Under the pieces are notes generated by a model, which saw only the letters and a list, made by a program, of their open reading frames with translations, did not search any database and was not told the DNA's origin. From Anaerolineae bacterium (GTDB taxonomy: Bacteria; Chloroflexota; Anaerolineae; Aggregatilineales; UBA3940), in assembly GCA_016926255.1 (NCBI GenBank), contig JAFGOY010000017.1, positions 1 through 64,000 of the forward strand: DNA of 64,000 nt, given 5' to 3'. Below are positions 1-8,021 of the stretch, piece by piece (position 1 is the stretch's first letter; every line of letters begins with the position of its first letter). Both the position numbers and the translations under genes were made by a program.

Positions 1-35
1 ATGACGACAATTTCAACATTGGCGACTCTCTTTAG

Positions 36-78
36 ACGACTTTAGTCGTTACCAAAGCTATCGACTTTCAGTCGATAG
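36..78. repeat. Two REP-like hairpins at left edge
   Basis: Two adjacent perfect short palindromes are visible: ACGAC/GTCGT with a TTTA loop (36-49) and CTATCGAC/GTCGATAG with a TTTCA loop (58-78). They lie just before the truncated FGE-domain ORF and resemble other intergenic palindromes in the window containing CGAC...GTCG (57900, 60415). They may mark a recombination or deletion point. Confidence 0.5.
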
Positions 79-98
79 TAGTTTACTCCAACGAGGCA

Positions 99-623
99 AT
101 GCAGTGGCGATTGTCGGCCAGCCCGTCGATCCCGCCGCGCCCCGAATCGCCGGGCGACCATCCCCGCGTGGATGTCTCGTGGTACGCGGCGGTCGCTTTC
201 TGCCGCTGGCTGTCGAGGCAGGTACCGTACGAGGTGCGGCTGGTCGGGGAACGGGAGTGGATTCGGGCAGCACGGGGCGACGACGACCGCCTCTATCCCT
301 GGGGGAGCGACGATCCCGGCGATCAGCACGCCAACTGCTGCGATCTCGTCGGCGGGACGACGGCAGTAGGCCGCTACCCGGACGGGGCCAGCCCGTTCGG
401 GGTGGAGGACATGGCGGGCAACGTGTGGGAGTGGTGCATCGAAGATTACGGCACGCAAATCCGCGATCTCGATTTCAAGTCGCGGTTCCGCTCGATACGG
501 GGCGGGTGCTATACAAGCGGGCCGAAGTGGGTGCGGATCGATGCGTGTGACTGGCACGACCCGGCAGAGGGCAGCGAGACGCTGGGCTTTCGATTGGTGC
601 GGGCGATCCTGCCGGGCGGGTGA
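99..623 (+). CDS. FGE-sulfatase / C-type-lectin-fold domain protein, N-terminally truncated
   Basis: The 174 residues match the C-terminal two thirds of the formylglycine-generating-enzyme-like fold: HPRVDVSWYAAVAFCRWLS near residue 23, YEVRLVGEREWIRAARG, YPWGS, GRYPDGASPFGVEDMAGNVWEW, RGGCYTSG and LGFRLVR. The start of the domain (an FxMG-type strand) is absent, and the bases upstream are palindromic and non-coding, so this is probably a broken remnant rather than an intact gene. The paired catalytic cysteines of true sulfatase activators are not evident, so an enzymatic FGE role is unlikely. The 99 start is only the first in-frame ATG and has no convincing ribosome site. This fold is also a common target of diversity-generating retroelements, but no such element is in the window. 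Confidence 0.6.
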   Translation: MQWRLSASPSIPPRPESPGDHPRVDVSWYAAVAFCRWLSRQVPYEVRLVGEREWIRAARGDDDRLYPWGSDDPGDQHANCCDLVGGTTAVGRYPDGASPFGVEDMAGNVWEWCIEDYGTQIRDLDFKSRFRSIRGGCYTSGPKWVRIDACDWHDPAEGSETLGFRLVRAILPGG

Positions 624-641
624 TGGCGAGCGAAGCGCTCG

Positions 642-881
642 TTATCCAAACCCCGAACTTCCCGATCCCAGCGCCGTGCGACCCGCGTCGGTGATCTTGT
701 AGCCGCCGCCCGCACGACTGATCAGCTTCATCTTGAGCAACGGTTTGGCGATATTGTTGGTGAAAGTCGGGGACATCGGGGTGACCGGCTGCCCGAATCC
801 CTTCGCGATGTGGACGTAGGTCTTTTTCTTGCCATCGGAGAGAATCTGTAAAAACTGCCTCTGTTCAGCGGTCAGGTTCAT
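642..881 (-). CDS. Small winged-helix-like protein (hypothetical)
   Basis: A 79-residue protein with the pattern of a compact winged helix: LTAEQRQFLQILSDG, a helix ending in FTNNIAKPLLKMKLISRAGGGYKITDAGRTAL, where the 'GGGYKITDAG' turn is typical of a wing. It may be a DNA-binding or adaptor protein. The ATG is preceded by a strong AAGGAGGT about 6 nt upstream. It follows the DsrE-like gene by 12 nt, so the two form a leftward operon. No family name can be given from sequence alone. Confidence 0.65.
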   Translation of the reverse strand: MNLTAEQRQFLQILSDGKKKTYVHIAKGFGQPVTPMSPTFTNNIAKPLLKMKLISRAGGGYKITDAGRTALGSGSSGFG

Positions 882-893
882 TGATCTACCTCC

Positions 894-1244
894 TTAGACT
901 GACAATATTTCCCACTCCGGCGATTTCAATACGTTGGTCAGCAGTTCGCCCGTATACTGCACGTCGACGCCCAACTCAGCAAGCTGATCGGAGATACCGT
1001 AGCGATCCGAGCAGCCTTTACAGGCCATCACCTTGACGCCCGCGTCGATCATCTCTGTGAGTCTTTCCTGGAGTTCTTCGTCTTCGAGCAGGAGGGGCTG
1101 CGACGGCCCCCACACCAGCAGGGTTGACTCTTCCCACCAGCCCCAGCGCCTGCCGTTGAACCCGTACATGAAGGCCATGTTCAGCGCGATCTCGCGGTTG
1201 GCGGTCGTCCAGAGGATCAGCAGTTTAGACGGTTGTTCGCTCAT
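894..1244 (-). CDS. DsrE/DsrF-like family protein
   Basis: A 116-residue protein with the order expected of DsrE-like sulfur-relay folds: KLLILWTTANREIALNMAFMYGFNG at the N terminus, a strand LLVWGPSQPLL, then LTEMIDAGVKVMACKGCSDRYGISDQLAELGVDV. Family members carry persulfide or act in sulfur trafficking. Here CKGC (near residue 75) supplies the candidate cysteines. The start has AAAGGG about 7 nt upstream. It is the first gene of a two-gene operon with the winged-helix protein, which could be its regulator (inference). Confidence 0.65.
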   Translation of the reverse strand: MSEQPSKLLILWTTANREIALNMAFMYGFNGRRWGWWEESTLLVWGPSQPLLLEDEELQERLTEMIDAGVKVMACKGCSDRYGISDQLAELGVDVQYTGELLTNVLKSPEWEILSV

Positions 1245-1318
1245 TAACTATCCCTTTCGTTGACAACAAAGTGACCCGTCGATATCCCCGGCATCAAACA
1301 CCGGGCCGGTATCGAACG

Positions 1319-1921
1319 CTAGTCGATTCGTCTGAAGGTCACCTCCGGGCAGACGACCAACCCGACTTCATAATAATGGACAACCTGCGAATAGACGTAG
1401 CCGTAAGGCGTGAAACTGAACATGATCCGCACATCGCCGATCTGTGCTTCGCGTTCCTGGCTGATGATCGGGGCCTTGTATTCCCATTGATTGGGGGCCA
1501 GCCGGTTCAATATCCAGGCGGCGCTGATGCCTTCTGCATTGAAAACGTAGCGCGCGGTTTCATCTTCCTGAAACGTGATCGATACCTGGCGGAGTTCGGG
1601 TAGTTCGCAGGCGCAGCCTTCGGGGGTGATCACGCAGGCGTAGCCGCTGTAGGTGGCTTCACCGGCGGCAGCGGCCAGCGCTTCCTCGTCGGTGACCACG
1701 TACGGAAGCTGGCCCAGCAGCCCGACCGCCTCGGCGACGGTCGTCGGGGGTGAGGTGGGCGAGGGCAGGGGGATCGAATCGGTGGGTGGGGTGCTCGTCA
1801 GGGTTGGCGCTTCGATCACCTCGTAGGTCGCGGCTGGCGTCTCGGTCGGCGCGGCGCAGGCGGCGAGCGCGGCAGCGGCCAACAATGCAATCAAACAGAG
1901 TCGAAAATGTCGAACCGGCAT
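1319..1921 (-). CDS. Putative lipoprotein with Thr/Pro stalk
   Basis: About 200 residues. A hydrophobic leader ends in LAAC, a lipobox, followed by a low-complexity stalk rich in T, P and S, then a globular domain of unknown family with four cysteines in the middle (CVITPEGCACEL). I chose the second ATG (1921) because GGAG lies 6 nt before it; an ATG four codons earlier has no ribosome site. It is presumably an exported, membrane-anchored surface protein. It follows the downstream membrane protein gene by 35 bp in the same direction, so the two may be co-transcribed. Confidence 0.6.
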   Translation of the reverse strand: MPVRHFRLCLIALLAAAALAACAAPTETPAATYEVIEAPTLTSTPPTDSIPLPSPTSPPTTVAEAVGLLGQLPYVVTDEEALAAAAGEATYSGYACVITPEGCACELPELRQVSITFQEDETARYVFNAEGISAAWILNRLAPNQWEYKAPIISQEREAQIGDVRIMFSFTPYGYVYSQVVHYYEVGLVVCPEVTFRRID

Positions 1922-1956
1922 ACGTTTCTCCATTGGCGGGTTGACCTCACCCAGGT

Positions 1957-3534
1957 TTAGCGATCTTTGCTGCGGCGCAGCAGGATCATCACCCCAAAGG
2001 CGGCGAGAATGCTGCCCAGCGTCACCGTGACGTAGAGCGGCACGTTCTCGTCGGGGGTGACGCCCAGCGCATTGACGATCAGGTTGCCGAGTTCGCCCCC
2101 GGTCAGGATGGCGACCAGGAAGTTGAGGAACTCGGCGGCGCGCGCCTCGCGGTAATCATGGTACTCCGATGAATAGGTCAGCAGCAAATCCTGCTTGCGT
2201 TCGAATCGCTCCGAAAGCTGGTCGAGTTGATGGTAGCGGCGGGCGCGTTCCAGGAATTCGATGCGGTTGGCGTAAGGCGAAATGTTCTCCTGGTACTGCA
2301 CGAGATCGGCGAGCGCCCCGTGCAGCGTGGTGATCATCGCCGGGCGGCGGATGGGGGTGGTGGCGGCAAGTGTGTCGAGGCGCTGGAGATAGGCCCGCAG
2401 GATCGCCTCCTGCAGGTATATCCACTCGATCAATACGCCGTAATGCATGTACAGATAGGTGACCGCGTGTTCGTCGTCGAGCAGGTTGAGATGATCCTTG
2501 AACCCGGCGATTACCTCGTCCAGTTGATCGTTGAACAGGATCAGTTCGCTGTTGCCGAGCAGGTAAACCCCCGATTCGGCGTCGGTGCTGAAGTTGTCGT
2601 TCAGTTCGCGGTGGACGATCCATTTGGCGCGTTCGTGGTAGAACTTGTCCATCGCACCGATGCCGCGCAGTTCGAAGGCATACTCGTTGACGAACGGCTC
2701 AAGATCATAGCTGGGCGCGGGATCGGTATCGACCAACACGACGGTGGTCGAGCCGGTGGGACGCGGCGGCGGATCGGCAGAGTTGGCATCGAGCAGTGAA
2801 ACGAGCGCGTGTGACAGGTCGCGCAGCCCGGCGACGACCAGCAGTCCATCCTGATCGGTCTCGACGATCTGGAAGAAGCCGTGATCGGTGGGCTGATCGG
2901 GGATCAGGCACTTCCACTCGGTTGACATCGAGAGCAGGTTGGTGTGAATACCCAGCCGCACCATCTCGACAGTTTTCTCGGTGTCGAGTCCCCCGTCGGT
3001 TGTCGCCGGGGCGTGATCGCCGGTAAGCGTTTCGCCGGGGATCATGCTCGGCAGGTTGATTGTCGCGTAATATTCCATGATCCCCACCCCGGAATCATGA
3101 AGCAGCAGCACAGGGGTCAGCCCGATCCAGGCACGGTTCTTCGAGGCTTCGGTCGATGCCTGCGTTACCTGGGAGCGGGTGAGCTTCTGTGCCGGGCGGT
3201 GATAACGTCCCAGGGCCGGGCGGATATTGGTCAGCCAGAGCGGGGAAAACTGAAAGCGCATCAGGTCGGCATGGCCCGCGCTGGCGACACTCCGCGATAC
3301 CCGGTCGATGATTCGCAGCAGCGGCGGCAGGGACTGGTTCGGCTGGGTGGATGTATCGGCGACGACGCAGGGGAGATTCTCGATCTGGCGGCAGCAGCAG
3401 TCGAAGAAATCGGCGGCCTGGTAGCCAGGGTCGAGGGCAGGGGAGGTGATGAAGGTATCGCGCCAGACGATCCGCATCTGCCGGATGCGTAAGTCGGGTC
3501 GCTGGATGGGGTTGGGCTGTTGATTGATGGCCAT
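1957..3534 (-). CDS. Hypothetical protein with two C-terminal membrane helices
   Basis: A 525-residue protein. The N-terminal ~480 residues look soluble and mixed alpha/beta, then a long helical region (LQEAILRAYLQRLDTL, YHQLDQLSERFERKQDLL) leads to two hydrophobic helices at the very end (AEFLNFLVAILTG and LYVTVTLGSILAAFGVMILL). This topology resembles CorA-type channels, but there is no GMN motif, so transport of divalent cations is not supported. GGAGGCAGGT precedes the ATG, which makes the start secure. I do not recognise the family. Confidence 0.6.
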   Translation of the reverse strand: MAINQQPNPIQRPDLRIRQMRIVWRDTFITSPALDPGYQAADFFDCCCRQIENLPCVVADTSTQPNQSLPPLLRIIDRVSRSVASAGHADLMRFQFSPLWLTNIRPALGRYHRPAQKLTRSQVTQASTEASKNRAWIGLTPVLLLHDSGVGIMEYYATINLPSMIPGETLTGDHAPATTDGGLDTEKTVEMVRLGIHTNLLSMSTEWKCLIPDQPTDHGFFQIVETDQDGLLVVAGLRDLSHALVSLLDANSADPPPRPTGSTTVVLVDTDPAPSYDLEPFVNEYAFELRGIGAMDKFYHERAKWIVHRELNDNFSTDAESGVYLLGNSELILFNDQLDEVIAGFKDHLNLLDDEHAVTYLYMHYGVLIEWIYLQEAILRAYLQRLDTLAATTPIRRPAMITTLHGALADLVQYQENISPYANRIEFLERARRYHQLDQLSERFERKQDLLLTYSSEYHDYREARAAEFLNFLVAILTGGELGNLIVNALGVTPDENVPLYVTVTLGSILAAFGVMILLRRSKDR

Positions 3535-3595
3535 ACCTGCCTCCGCGTTTTTTGGAACTCAGGCATGATAGCACGGATGGGGGCAGGAGGCCAGC

Positions 3596-4012
3596 GGATT
3601 CAGTCCGCGAATTACGCGGATTACGCTAATTTTTACTCTTGTTGAGGATGTTGGCTGATAGGCTTGAGCCGGTTGTGAGGGTGGTGGGGAGGATTCTTCC
3701 ACAAATGACACAGATATCACAGATAGGGGGGATCGGGGATGGGCGTGAGCGGCGGTGACCGGGCTTGGATCAGGGATTCAGTCCGCGAATTGCGCGGATT
3801 ACGCTAATTTTCAATTCTTGTCGAGGATGTTAGCCGATGGACTTGAGCCGTTTGTGAGAGTGTCGGGGAGGATTCTTCCACAGATGGCACAGATACCACA
3901 GATAGGGGGGATCGGGGATGGGCGTGAGCGGCGGTGACCGGGCTTGGAGCAGGGATTCAATCCGCGAATTGCGCCAATTACGCCAAATTTCAAGTCTTGT
4001 CAAGGTTTGTGA
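3596..4012. repeat. Tandem 178-bp repeat (two full copies plus part of a third)
   Basis: Units begin with GGATTCA at 3596, 3774 and 3953, giving periods of 178 and 179 bp. Each unit holds a CGCGAATT..CGGATTACGCTAATT block, a spacer with GAGGATGTT..GCTTGAGCCG, a CCACA.ATG.CACAGATA block and a GATCGGGGATGGGCGTGAGC tail. The third copy breaks off after about 60 bp. Related single copies occur at 33245-33395 and 57010-57137. The 3535-4057 gap contains nothing else that I can recognise. Confidence 0.85.
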
Positions 4013-4057
4013 GTCACCGATAAATGTTGAAAATTCAGGTTAACAGGGCACCAGATA

Positions 4058-4870
4058 TTACATCCCCCGATCGTTGGGTGAGGCGGAGTTACTGTCCTCC
4101 AACCACTCGATGATCCGGTCGGCGACAGCCTCCCAGCCGCTTTCGAGCATCATGTCGTGGGCCATCGGGAAGAACTCGGCCTGGGTGCCATAGGCGGCAG
4201 CCGTGCGCTCGATTTCTCTGTGCGTGAAGATCGCGTCGTTGGCCGCGCCGAGCACCAGCAGCGGCGCTGATACGCGATCAGGGCGGGGCAGGTTCAGGAA
4301 GAGAATGTCGAACAACTGGTTCAGCGATTCGCTTTGAATGCGGGCGAAGTGTTTCGCCAGTGTTTCCTCCGAAATATCCTCCGAAAAGAACAGGCGGCGC
4401 GACTGCTGCGGACTCGACACGAAGGCGTAGGGATCGAAGGTCACCAGCGAGCGCAGAACCCGCAGGGGATATCGCAAAGTGAAGCGGGTGAACGAGGCCA
4501 GGTAGCCCGTGACGGGAATCGAGGCCAATAACACGGCGGCAGGCGCGTCGTGGGTCTCAAGGTATTTCTGGGTGACGAATCCGCCCATCGAGTGGCCGAT
4601 CACGACCGGGGCCTGCCCGGTTTCTTCTTCGATCTGCGCTGCGATGCGGGCCACATCGTCGACGTAATCGTGTATCCGCGCGGTGCGGAGCTTACCTTCG
4701 CTGCCGCAGTGGCCCCGCAGGCTCAAGGCATAGGTGCGATATCCACGATCAGCAAAATAGGGCTGGAACTCCTCCCAGCACCACGCGCCGTGCCACGCGC
4801 CATGGACAAACAGCAGGGGCGTTTCACGTATTTCGGATTCGGGGTGGTGGGTGATGACTTCGATGTGCAT
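4058..4870 (-). CDS. Alpha/beta-fold hydrolase
   Basis: A 270-residue hydrolase with oxyanion-hole region LLFVHGAWHGAWCW, nucleophile elbow GHSMGG (serine near residue 95), an acidic residue in LVLGAANDAIF and a catalytic histidine in FFPMAHDMMLE, a complete Ser-Asp-His triad. Substrate cannot be deduced; esterase or lipase-like activity is the family default. GAGGGAG precedes the ATG. It begins 13 nt after the SerA-like stop codon, so it is likely the third gene of a serB-serA-hydrolase operon. Confidence 0.85.
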   Translation of the reverse strand: MHIEVITHHPESEIRETPLLFVHGAWHGAWCWEEFQPYFADRGYRTYALSLRGHCGSEGKLRTARIHDYVDDVARIAAQIEEETGQAPVVIGHSMGGFVTQKYLETHDAPAAVLLASIPVTGYLASFTRFTLRYPLRVLRSLVTFDPYAFVSSPQQSRRLFFSEDISEETLAKHFARIQSESLNQLFDILFLNLPRPDRVSAPLLVLGAANDAIFTHREIERTAAAYGTQAEFFPMAHDMMLESGWEAVADRIIEWLEDSNSASPNDRGM

Positions 4871-4883
4871 GGTTCTCCCTCAC

Positions 4884-6467
4884 TTAGAAAACGATCTGCC
4901 GGACATCCTCGACATATTCGTCGGCGACGAGCTGGTTGATCACCTCGTCGCTGACCAGCGTGTCGATGGTGATCAGCGTCAGCGCCGCGCCGCCGACCTC
5001 AATACGCCCGTTGTCCATCGCCGCGATGTTGATCTTATGGCGACCTAAGAGCGTGCCGATATAGCCAATCACGCCCGGAATGTCGATGCTGCGGACGTAG
5101 AGCACAATCCCCGCCGGTTTGAGTTCAGTGCGGAAATCGCCGATCTGCAAAATGCGCTGCTCGACGCCGCCAAACACCGATCCGGCGATCACCTGTTCTT
5201 CGCCGCCGCCATGAACGCGGCAGGCGATCAGCGTGGGGTAGTCGGGGCGGACGAGGCCGCTGGCCTGTGTCAGCCGGATGCCGCGATTGTGGGCAACAAG
5301 CGGCGCATTGATATAGTTGATCGCCTCGTCTCCGGTCTGGGTGAGGATGCCTTTCAGCAGGGCGACGGTGATCGCCCGCACCTGCTCCTGCAATGCCTCG
5401 CCGATGCACTCGACCTCGATGAATTCCACAGGCTGATCGAACAGCCGCGCCTGAAGGATGCCCATCGTCTCGGCAAGCTCTAAGTACTGGCTCAACTGGC
5501 CGTAGCCCGATGGCCCCATGAAGGGCATGTTGACCACGTTGCGGAAATCGGTTTCACGCAGCGCGTCGATGACCTGCTGGGCGATCTGGATTCCGGTGCG
5601 CGTCACCGCTTCAGCCGTCCGCTCGCTCAGGCGGGGGGTCATGACGAGATTAGGCACCGCGAGCAAACACTCGTTATCGGGCGGCTCCTCGCCGAACACG
5701 TCGAGCGCCGCGCCGCCCAGGTGACCCCCGTCGAGCGCCATACACAGCGCATCCTGGTCGACGATCTGACCCCAGGAAATGTTGATCAACTTTGCGCCGG
5801 GCTTCATCAGCGCCAGTTCCTCCGCGCCGATCATACGCCGCGTTTGCTGTGTCGACGGGACATGGATCGAGACGTAGTCGGCACGGGAAAGCAGTTCCTC
5901 GGTGGAGACCATCAAGACCTGGAGCTTACGGGCGCGGTCTTCGGGAACATAGGGATCGTTGGCGATCACGGTCATGCCAAAGGCCTGGGCGATTGCGGCG
6001 ACACGGCGGCCCACTTCACCGAGGCCGAACAGTCCCAATACCTTGTCGCGCAGTTCGCTGCCCATCAGCGATTCGTGGAGCCATTCGCCTCGCCGGAGGG
6101 CAGAGTCGGCTTCCGGAATATGGCGTGCGAGGGCGAGCATCAATCCGATGGTGTGTTCGGCCTGCGCCGCCGCCTGGACGCCGGGCATGTTCATTACCAT
6201 GATCCCCCGCCCGGTGCAGGCGTGGACGTCGACGTTGTCCAGGCCCACCCCGGCGCGGGCGACAATCTTCAGATTGGGGGCGGCGTCGAGCAACGCCTCG
6301 TCGATCACCGTCTTGCTGCGCACGATGATCGCGTCGGCCTGTTTGACCTTTTCAAGCAGGTCGTCACGGCTGGAGTCGGTGAGTGACTTGCAGGTGAACT
6401 CGGCGGCGGCTTCGAACAGCGCCGCGCCTTCCGGTGCGATGGGTTCGGCGATCAGAACGTGGAACAT
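4884..6467 (-). CDS. serA: D-3-phosphoglycerate dehydrogenase-like protein with altered catalytic triad
   Basis: The 527 residues have the length and architecture of type I phosphoglycerate dehydrogenase: substrate domain, Rossmann NAD domain (GLFGLGEVGRR near 147), intervening domain and C-terminal ACT domain (VRSIDIPGVIGYIGTLLG). The start at 6467 is set by AGGGGGA and family alignment; a longer frame runs through a repeat. The expected RGG catalytic arginine is Trp (INISWGQIVD, position 232) and the expected TPH histidine is Arg (TPRLSERTAE, position 279), while the glutamate (GEEP) remains. So serine-synthesis activity is doubtful and it may be regulatory or use another substrate. It is downstream of a phosphoserine-phosphatase-like gene. 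Confidence 0.8.
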   Translation of the reverse strand: MFHVLIAEPIAPEGAALFEAAAEFTCKSLTDSSRDDLLEKVKQADAIIVRSKTVIDEALLDAAPNLKIVARAGVGLDNVDVHACTGRGIMVMNMPGVQAAAQAEHTIGLMLALARHIPEADSALRRGEWLHESLMGSELRDKVLGLFGLGEVGRRVAAIAQAFGMTVIANDPYVPEDRARKLQVLMVSTEELLSRADYVSIHVPSTQQTRRMIGAEELALMKPGAKLINISWGQIVDQDALCMALDGGHLGGAALDVFGEEPPDNECLLAVPNLVMTPRLSERTAEAVTRTGIQIAQQVIDALRETDFRNVVNMPFMGPSGYGQLSQYLELAETMGILQARLFDQPVEFIEVECIGEALQEQVRAITVALLKGILTQTGDEAINYINAPLVAHNRGIRLTQASGLVRPDYPTLIACRVHGGGEEQVIAGSVFGGVEQRILQIGDFRTELKPAGIVLYVRSIDIPGVIGYIGTLLGRHKINIAAMDNGRIEVGGAALTLITIDTLVSDEVINQLVADEYVEDVRQIVF

Positions 6468-6505
6468 GATTTCCCCCTGGTGGATGACCGGAAAGGGCAT
6501 CCAAT

Positions 6506-6530
6506 GGGCAGGGACAAGCCCTGCCCCTAC
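6506..6530. repeat. REP-like palindrome GGGCAGGG..CCCTGCCC
   Basis: A short perfect palindrome (GGGCAGGG, ACAAG core, CCCTGCCC, then CTAC) lies between the serB-like and serA-like genes. It belongs to a dispersed set with the same layout but varying arms (12787, 26150, 47533, 49814, 60440). It could act as an mRNA-stabilising or partly terminating hairpin. Confidence 0.7.
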
Positions 6531-6591
6531 CGCCGATCTCTCTGTATAATTCCGTTCAGAATCGGCGGCGAACAGATTGATTTTCAATGGT

Positions 6592-7452
6592 CTACCCCGG
6601 CAGCGGGTCGAAGGCGTCAAGAAATGCCTTGCGCTGTCCGTCCTCACGGAAAATAACACCGCCTGACACGATCTCCTGCAGCCCGCGTTTGAATGGTTCG
6701 GCGTAGGGCGTGCCGAGGCACTGGCGGTAGCCCGCCGGGCCGAGCGCCAGCGGCAGGATGGCGGTCAGCGTGCAGCACTTGATATAGATTGGGGCCTGAG
6801 CCTCGACCTTCTCCCGGTAGGCGACTCCGCCAAAGCCGACGAACAGGTCGACGGACTGGCTGGCGTTGAAGTCGGACATGCCATCGCCGACGAGCAGCCG
6901 CCGCCCGAAGTGCCCCTGCGCCAGCGTGTTGACCACCTCCGACTTGCCCTGGCTGATCGTCAGCGGGCCGTGATCGTGTTCCATGTAACGCGCGTCGGGG
7001 TTGTCCGAATAATGGTGATCGTAGAAGTTCCACCACTCGCCGGAAAGCTGGTTGTACTTCAACTCGACGGCGCGGATATTTTCGGCGGGAACGCCTAAAT
7101 GAACGCCAAACCGGGTGACGGCGTCGGCCAGCCCTCCGCTGATGATGAAGACCTCGCGCCCTAAATACTGGAAGGTCTTGATCACGATCTCCGCTTCCGG
7201 GACGACATTGTCAATATAAATCTGGGCGATGCGCTGTACCTGGTCGCGGGTCGGGTTGATGGCCCGCAGCCGCCGCTCGTAGACATCTTCCAGGTTGAGC
7301 GTGCCATCCATCGCGTGGTCGGTGAGAACGCTGACGCGCCAGCCCTTGCCCTTCATCTCGGCCAGCTCGTCGATGCCCTCAACAGAGGTCAGGGTGCTGT
7401 CGCAGTCAAAGAAGATCAGATCGTAACTCGGCCAGAAGCCTGCTTTGTTCAT
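6592..7452 (-). CDS. serB: Phosphoserine-phosphatase-like HAD hydrolase
   Basis: A HAD-superfamily phosphatase: motif I FFDCDSTLTSVEGIDELA with nucleophile Asp, the SerB-typical VEG, motif II FIISGG, motif III lysine in GKSEVV and motif IV VGDGMSDFNAS. Those features match phosphoserine phosphatases, which make L-serine from phosphoserine. I use the ATG at 7452 (AAAGGA about 15 nt upstream); an ATG at 7494 lacks a ribosome site. The ~40 C-terminal residues extend past the usual core. The position before a SerA homologue supports a role in serine metabolism. Confidence 0.75.
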   Translation of the reverse strand: MNKAGFWPSYDLIFFDCDSTLTSVEGIDELAEMKGKGWRVSVLTDHAMDGTLNLEDVYERRLRAINPTRDQVQRIAQIYIDNVVPEAEIVIKTFQYLGREVFIISGGLADAVTRFGVHLGVPAENIRAVELKYNQLSGEWWNFYDHHYSDNPDARYMEHDHGPLTISQGKSEVVNTLAQGHFGRRLLVGDGMSDFNASQSVDLFVGFGGVAYREKVEAQAPIYIKCCTLTAILPLALGPAGYRQCLGTPYAEPFKRGLQEIVSGGVIFREDGQRKAFLDAFDPLPG

Positions 7453-7528
7453 CGGCGGGTGATTGTCCTTTCTGCCCGGCAACGATTCTGCCATTCGACG
7501 CGATATTGTGCAAGGTGGGGAAGGGGAT

Positions 7529-7560
7529 CATCCACAGATGACACAGATACCACAGATAGA
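7529..7560. repeat. CCACAGAT-type triplet repeat
   Basis: Three imperfect tandem copies of a 9-bp word (CCACAGATG ACACAGATA CCACAGATA). Further copies of this family are at 3705, 3885, 7968-8000, 33370, 46499 and 57012. TCCACAGA resembles a DnaA box only superficially; there is no sign of an origin here. Confidence 0.8.
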
Positions 7561-7642
7561 GGCGACCTACCGGTCGCCATCAACCGGTCGCATAATCGCC
7601 GGACTGTGGATAGACTTTACGGACACTACGGGAGGATGAGCG

Positions 7643-7963
7643 ATGATCGACGATTACGATCCAAAAAATACAACACGGGAAGACTACCGGGCGATGTGGG
7701 CAAGCCTCTACCGGCTGGAGATCAAACTGGTCGAGAAGTGCGGCGAATGCCCACACAATGCCGGGGACACATTCCACTACGAGAACCCGTACAAGCGACC
7801 GGAGGGCGTCTGTGTGGCGCTGCTCCAGGTGCTCGACAATTACACGTGGCGGGCAATCATGGGGTTCCCTTCGTGGAACGAGAAAGATCGCAACGTGTAC
7901 CGGATTCACTGCCCGGACGCGACCGGGACGATCTGGGAGATGCGCCGCGTCTCGAAGGGGTAA
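7643..7963 (+). CDS. TIGR04076-like small cysteine-containing protein
   Basis: A 106-residue protein with the layout of the TIGR04076 family: CGECPHNAGDTFHYENPYKRPEGVC in the first half, an aromatic middle (NYTWRAIMGFPSW) and a closing CPDATGTIWEMRR. The function of that family is unknown. The start is supported by GGGAGGATG a few bases upstream. It stands alone between the serB-like gene (divergent) and deoC, and is separated from deoC by a CCACAGAT repeat. Assignment to the family is by remembered pattern only. Confidence 0.6.
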   Translation: MIDDYDPKNTTREDYRAMWASLYRLEIKLVEKCGECPHNAGDTFHYENPYKRPEGVCVALLQVLDNYTWRAIMGFPSWNEKDRNVYRIHCPDATGTIWEMRRVSKG

Positions 7964-8021
7964 TCATTATCCACAAATGACCACAGATTGACAGATTTTT
8001 TCAACGTTAAGGAGAATGAAC

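Noticed and set aside
1957-3534. CorA magnesium channel
   Set aside because: Only the two-helix C-terminal topology is similar; the GMN motif is absent.
3596-4012. 178-bp repeats considered as a CRISPR or replication-origin iteron array
   Set aside because: The units are long and nearly identical throughout, with no unique spacers; the CCACAGAT words do not match DnaA boxes and no dnaA/dnaN-type gene is near.
6468-6659. N-terminal extension of the SerA-like protein by 64 codons
   Set aside because: The extra codons translate an intergenic palindrome (GAGLVPAHW) and the ATG at 6467 has the ribosome site and the family's usual start.
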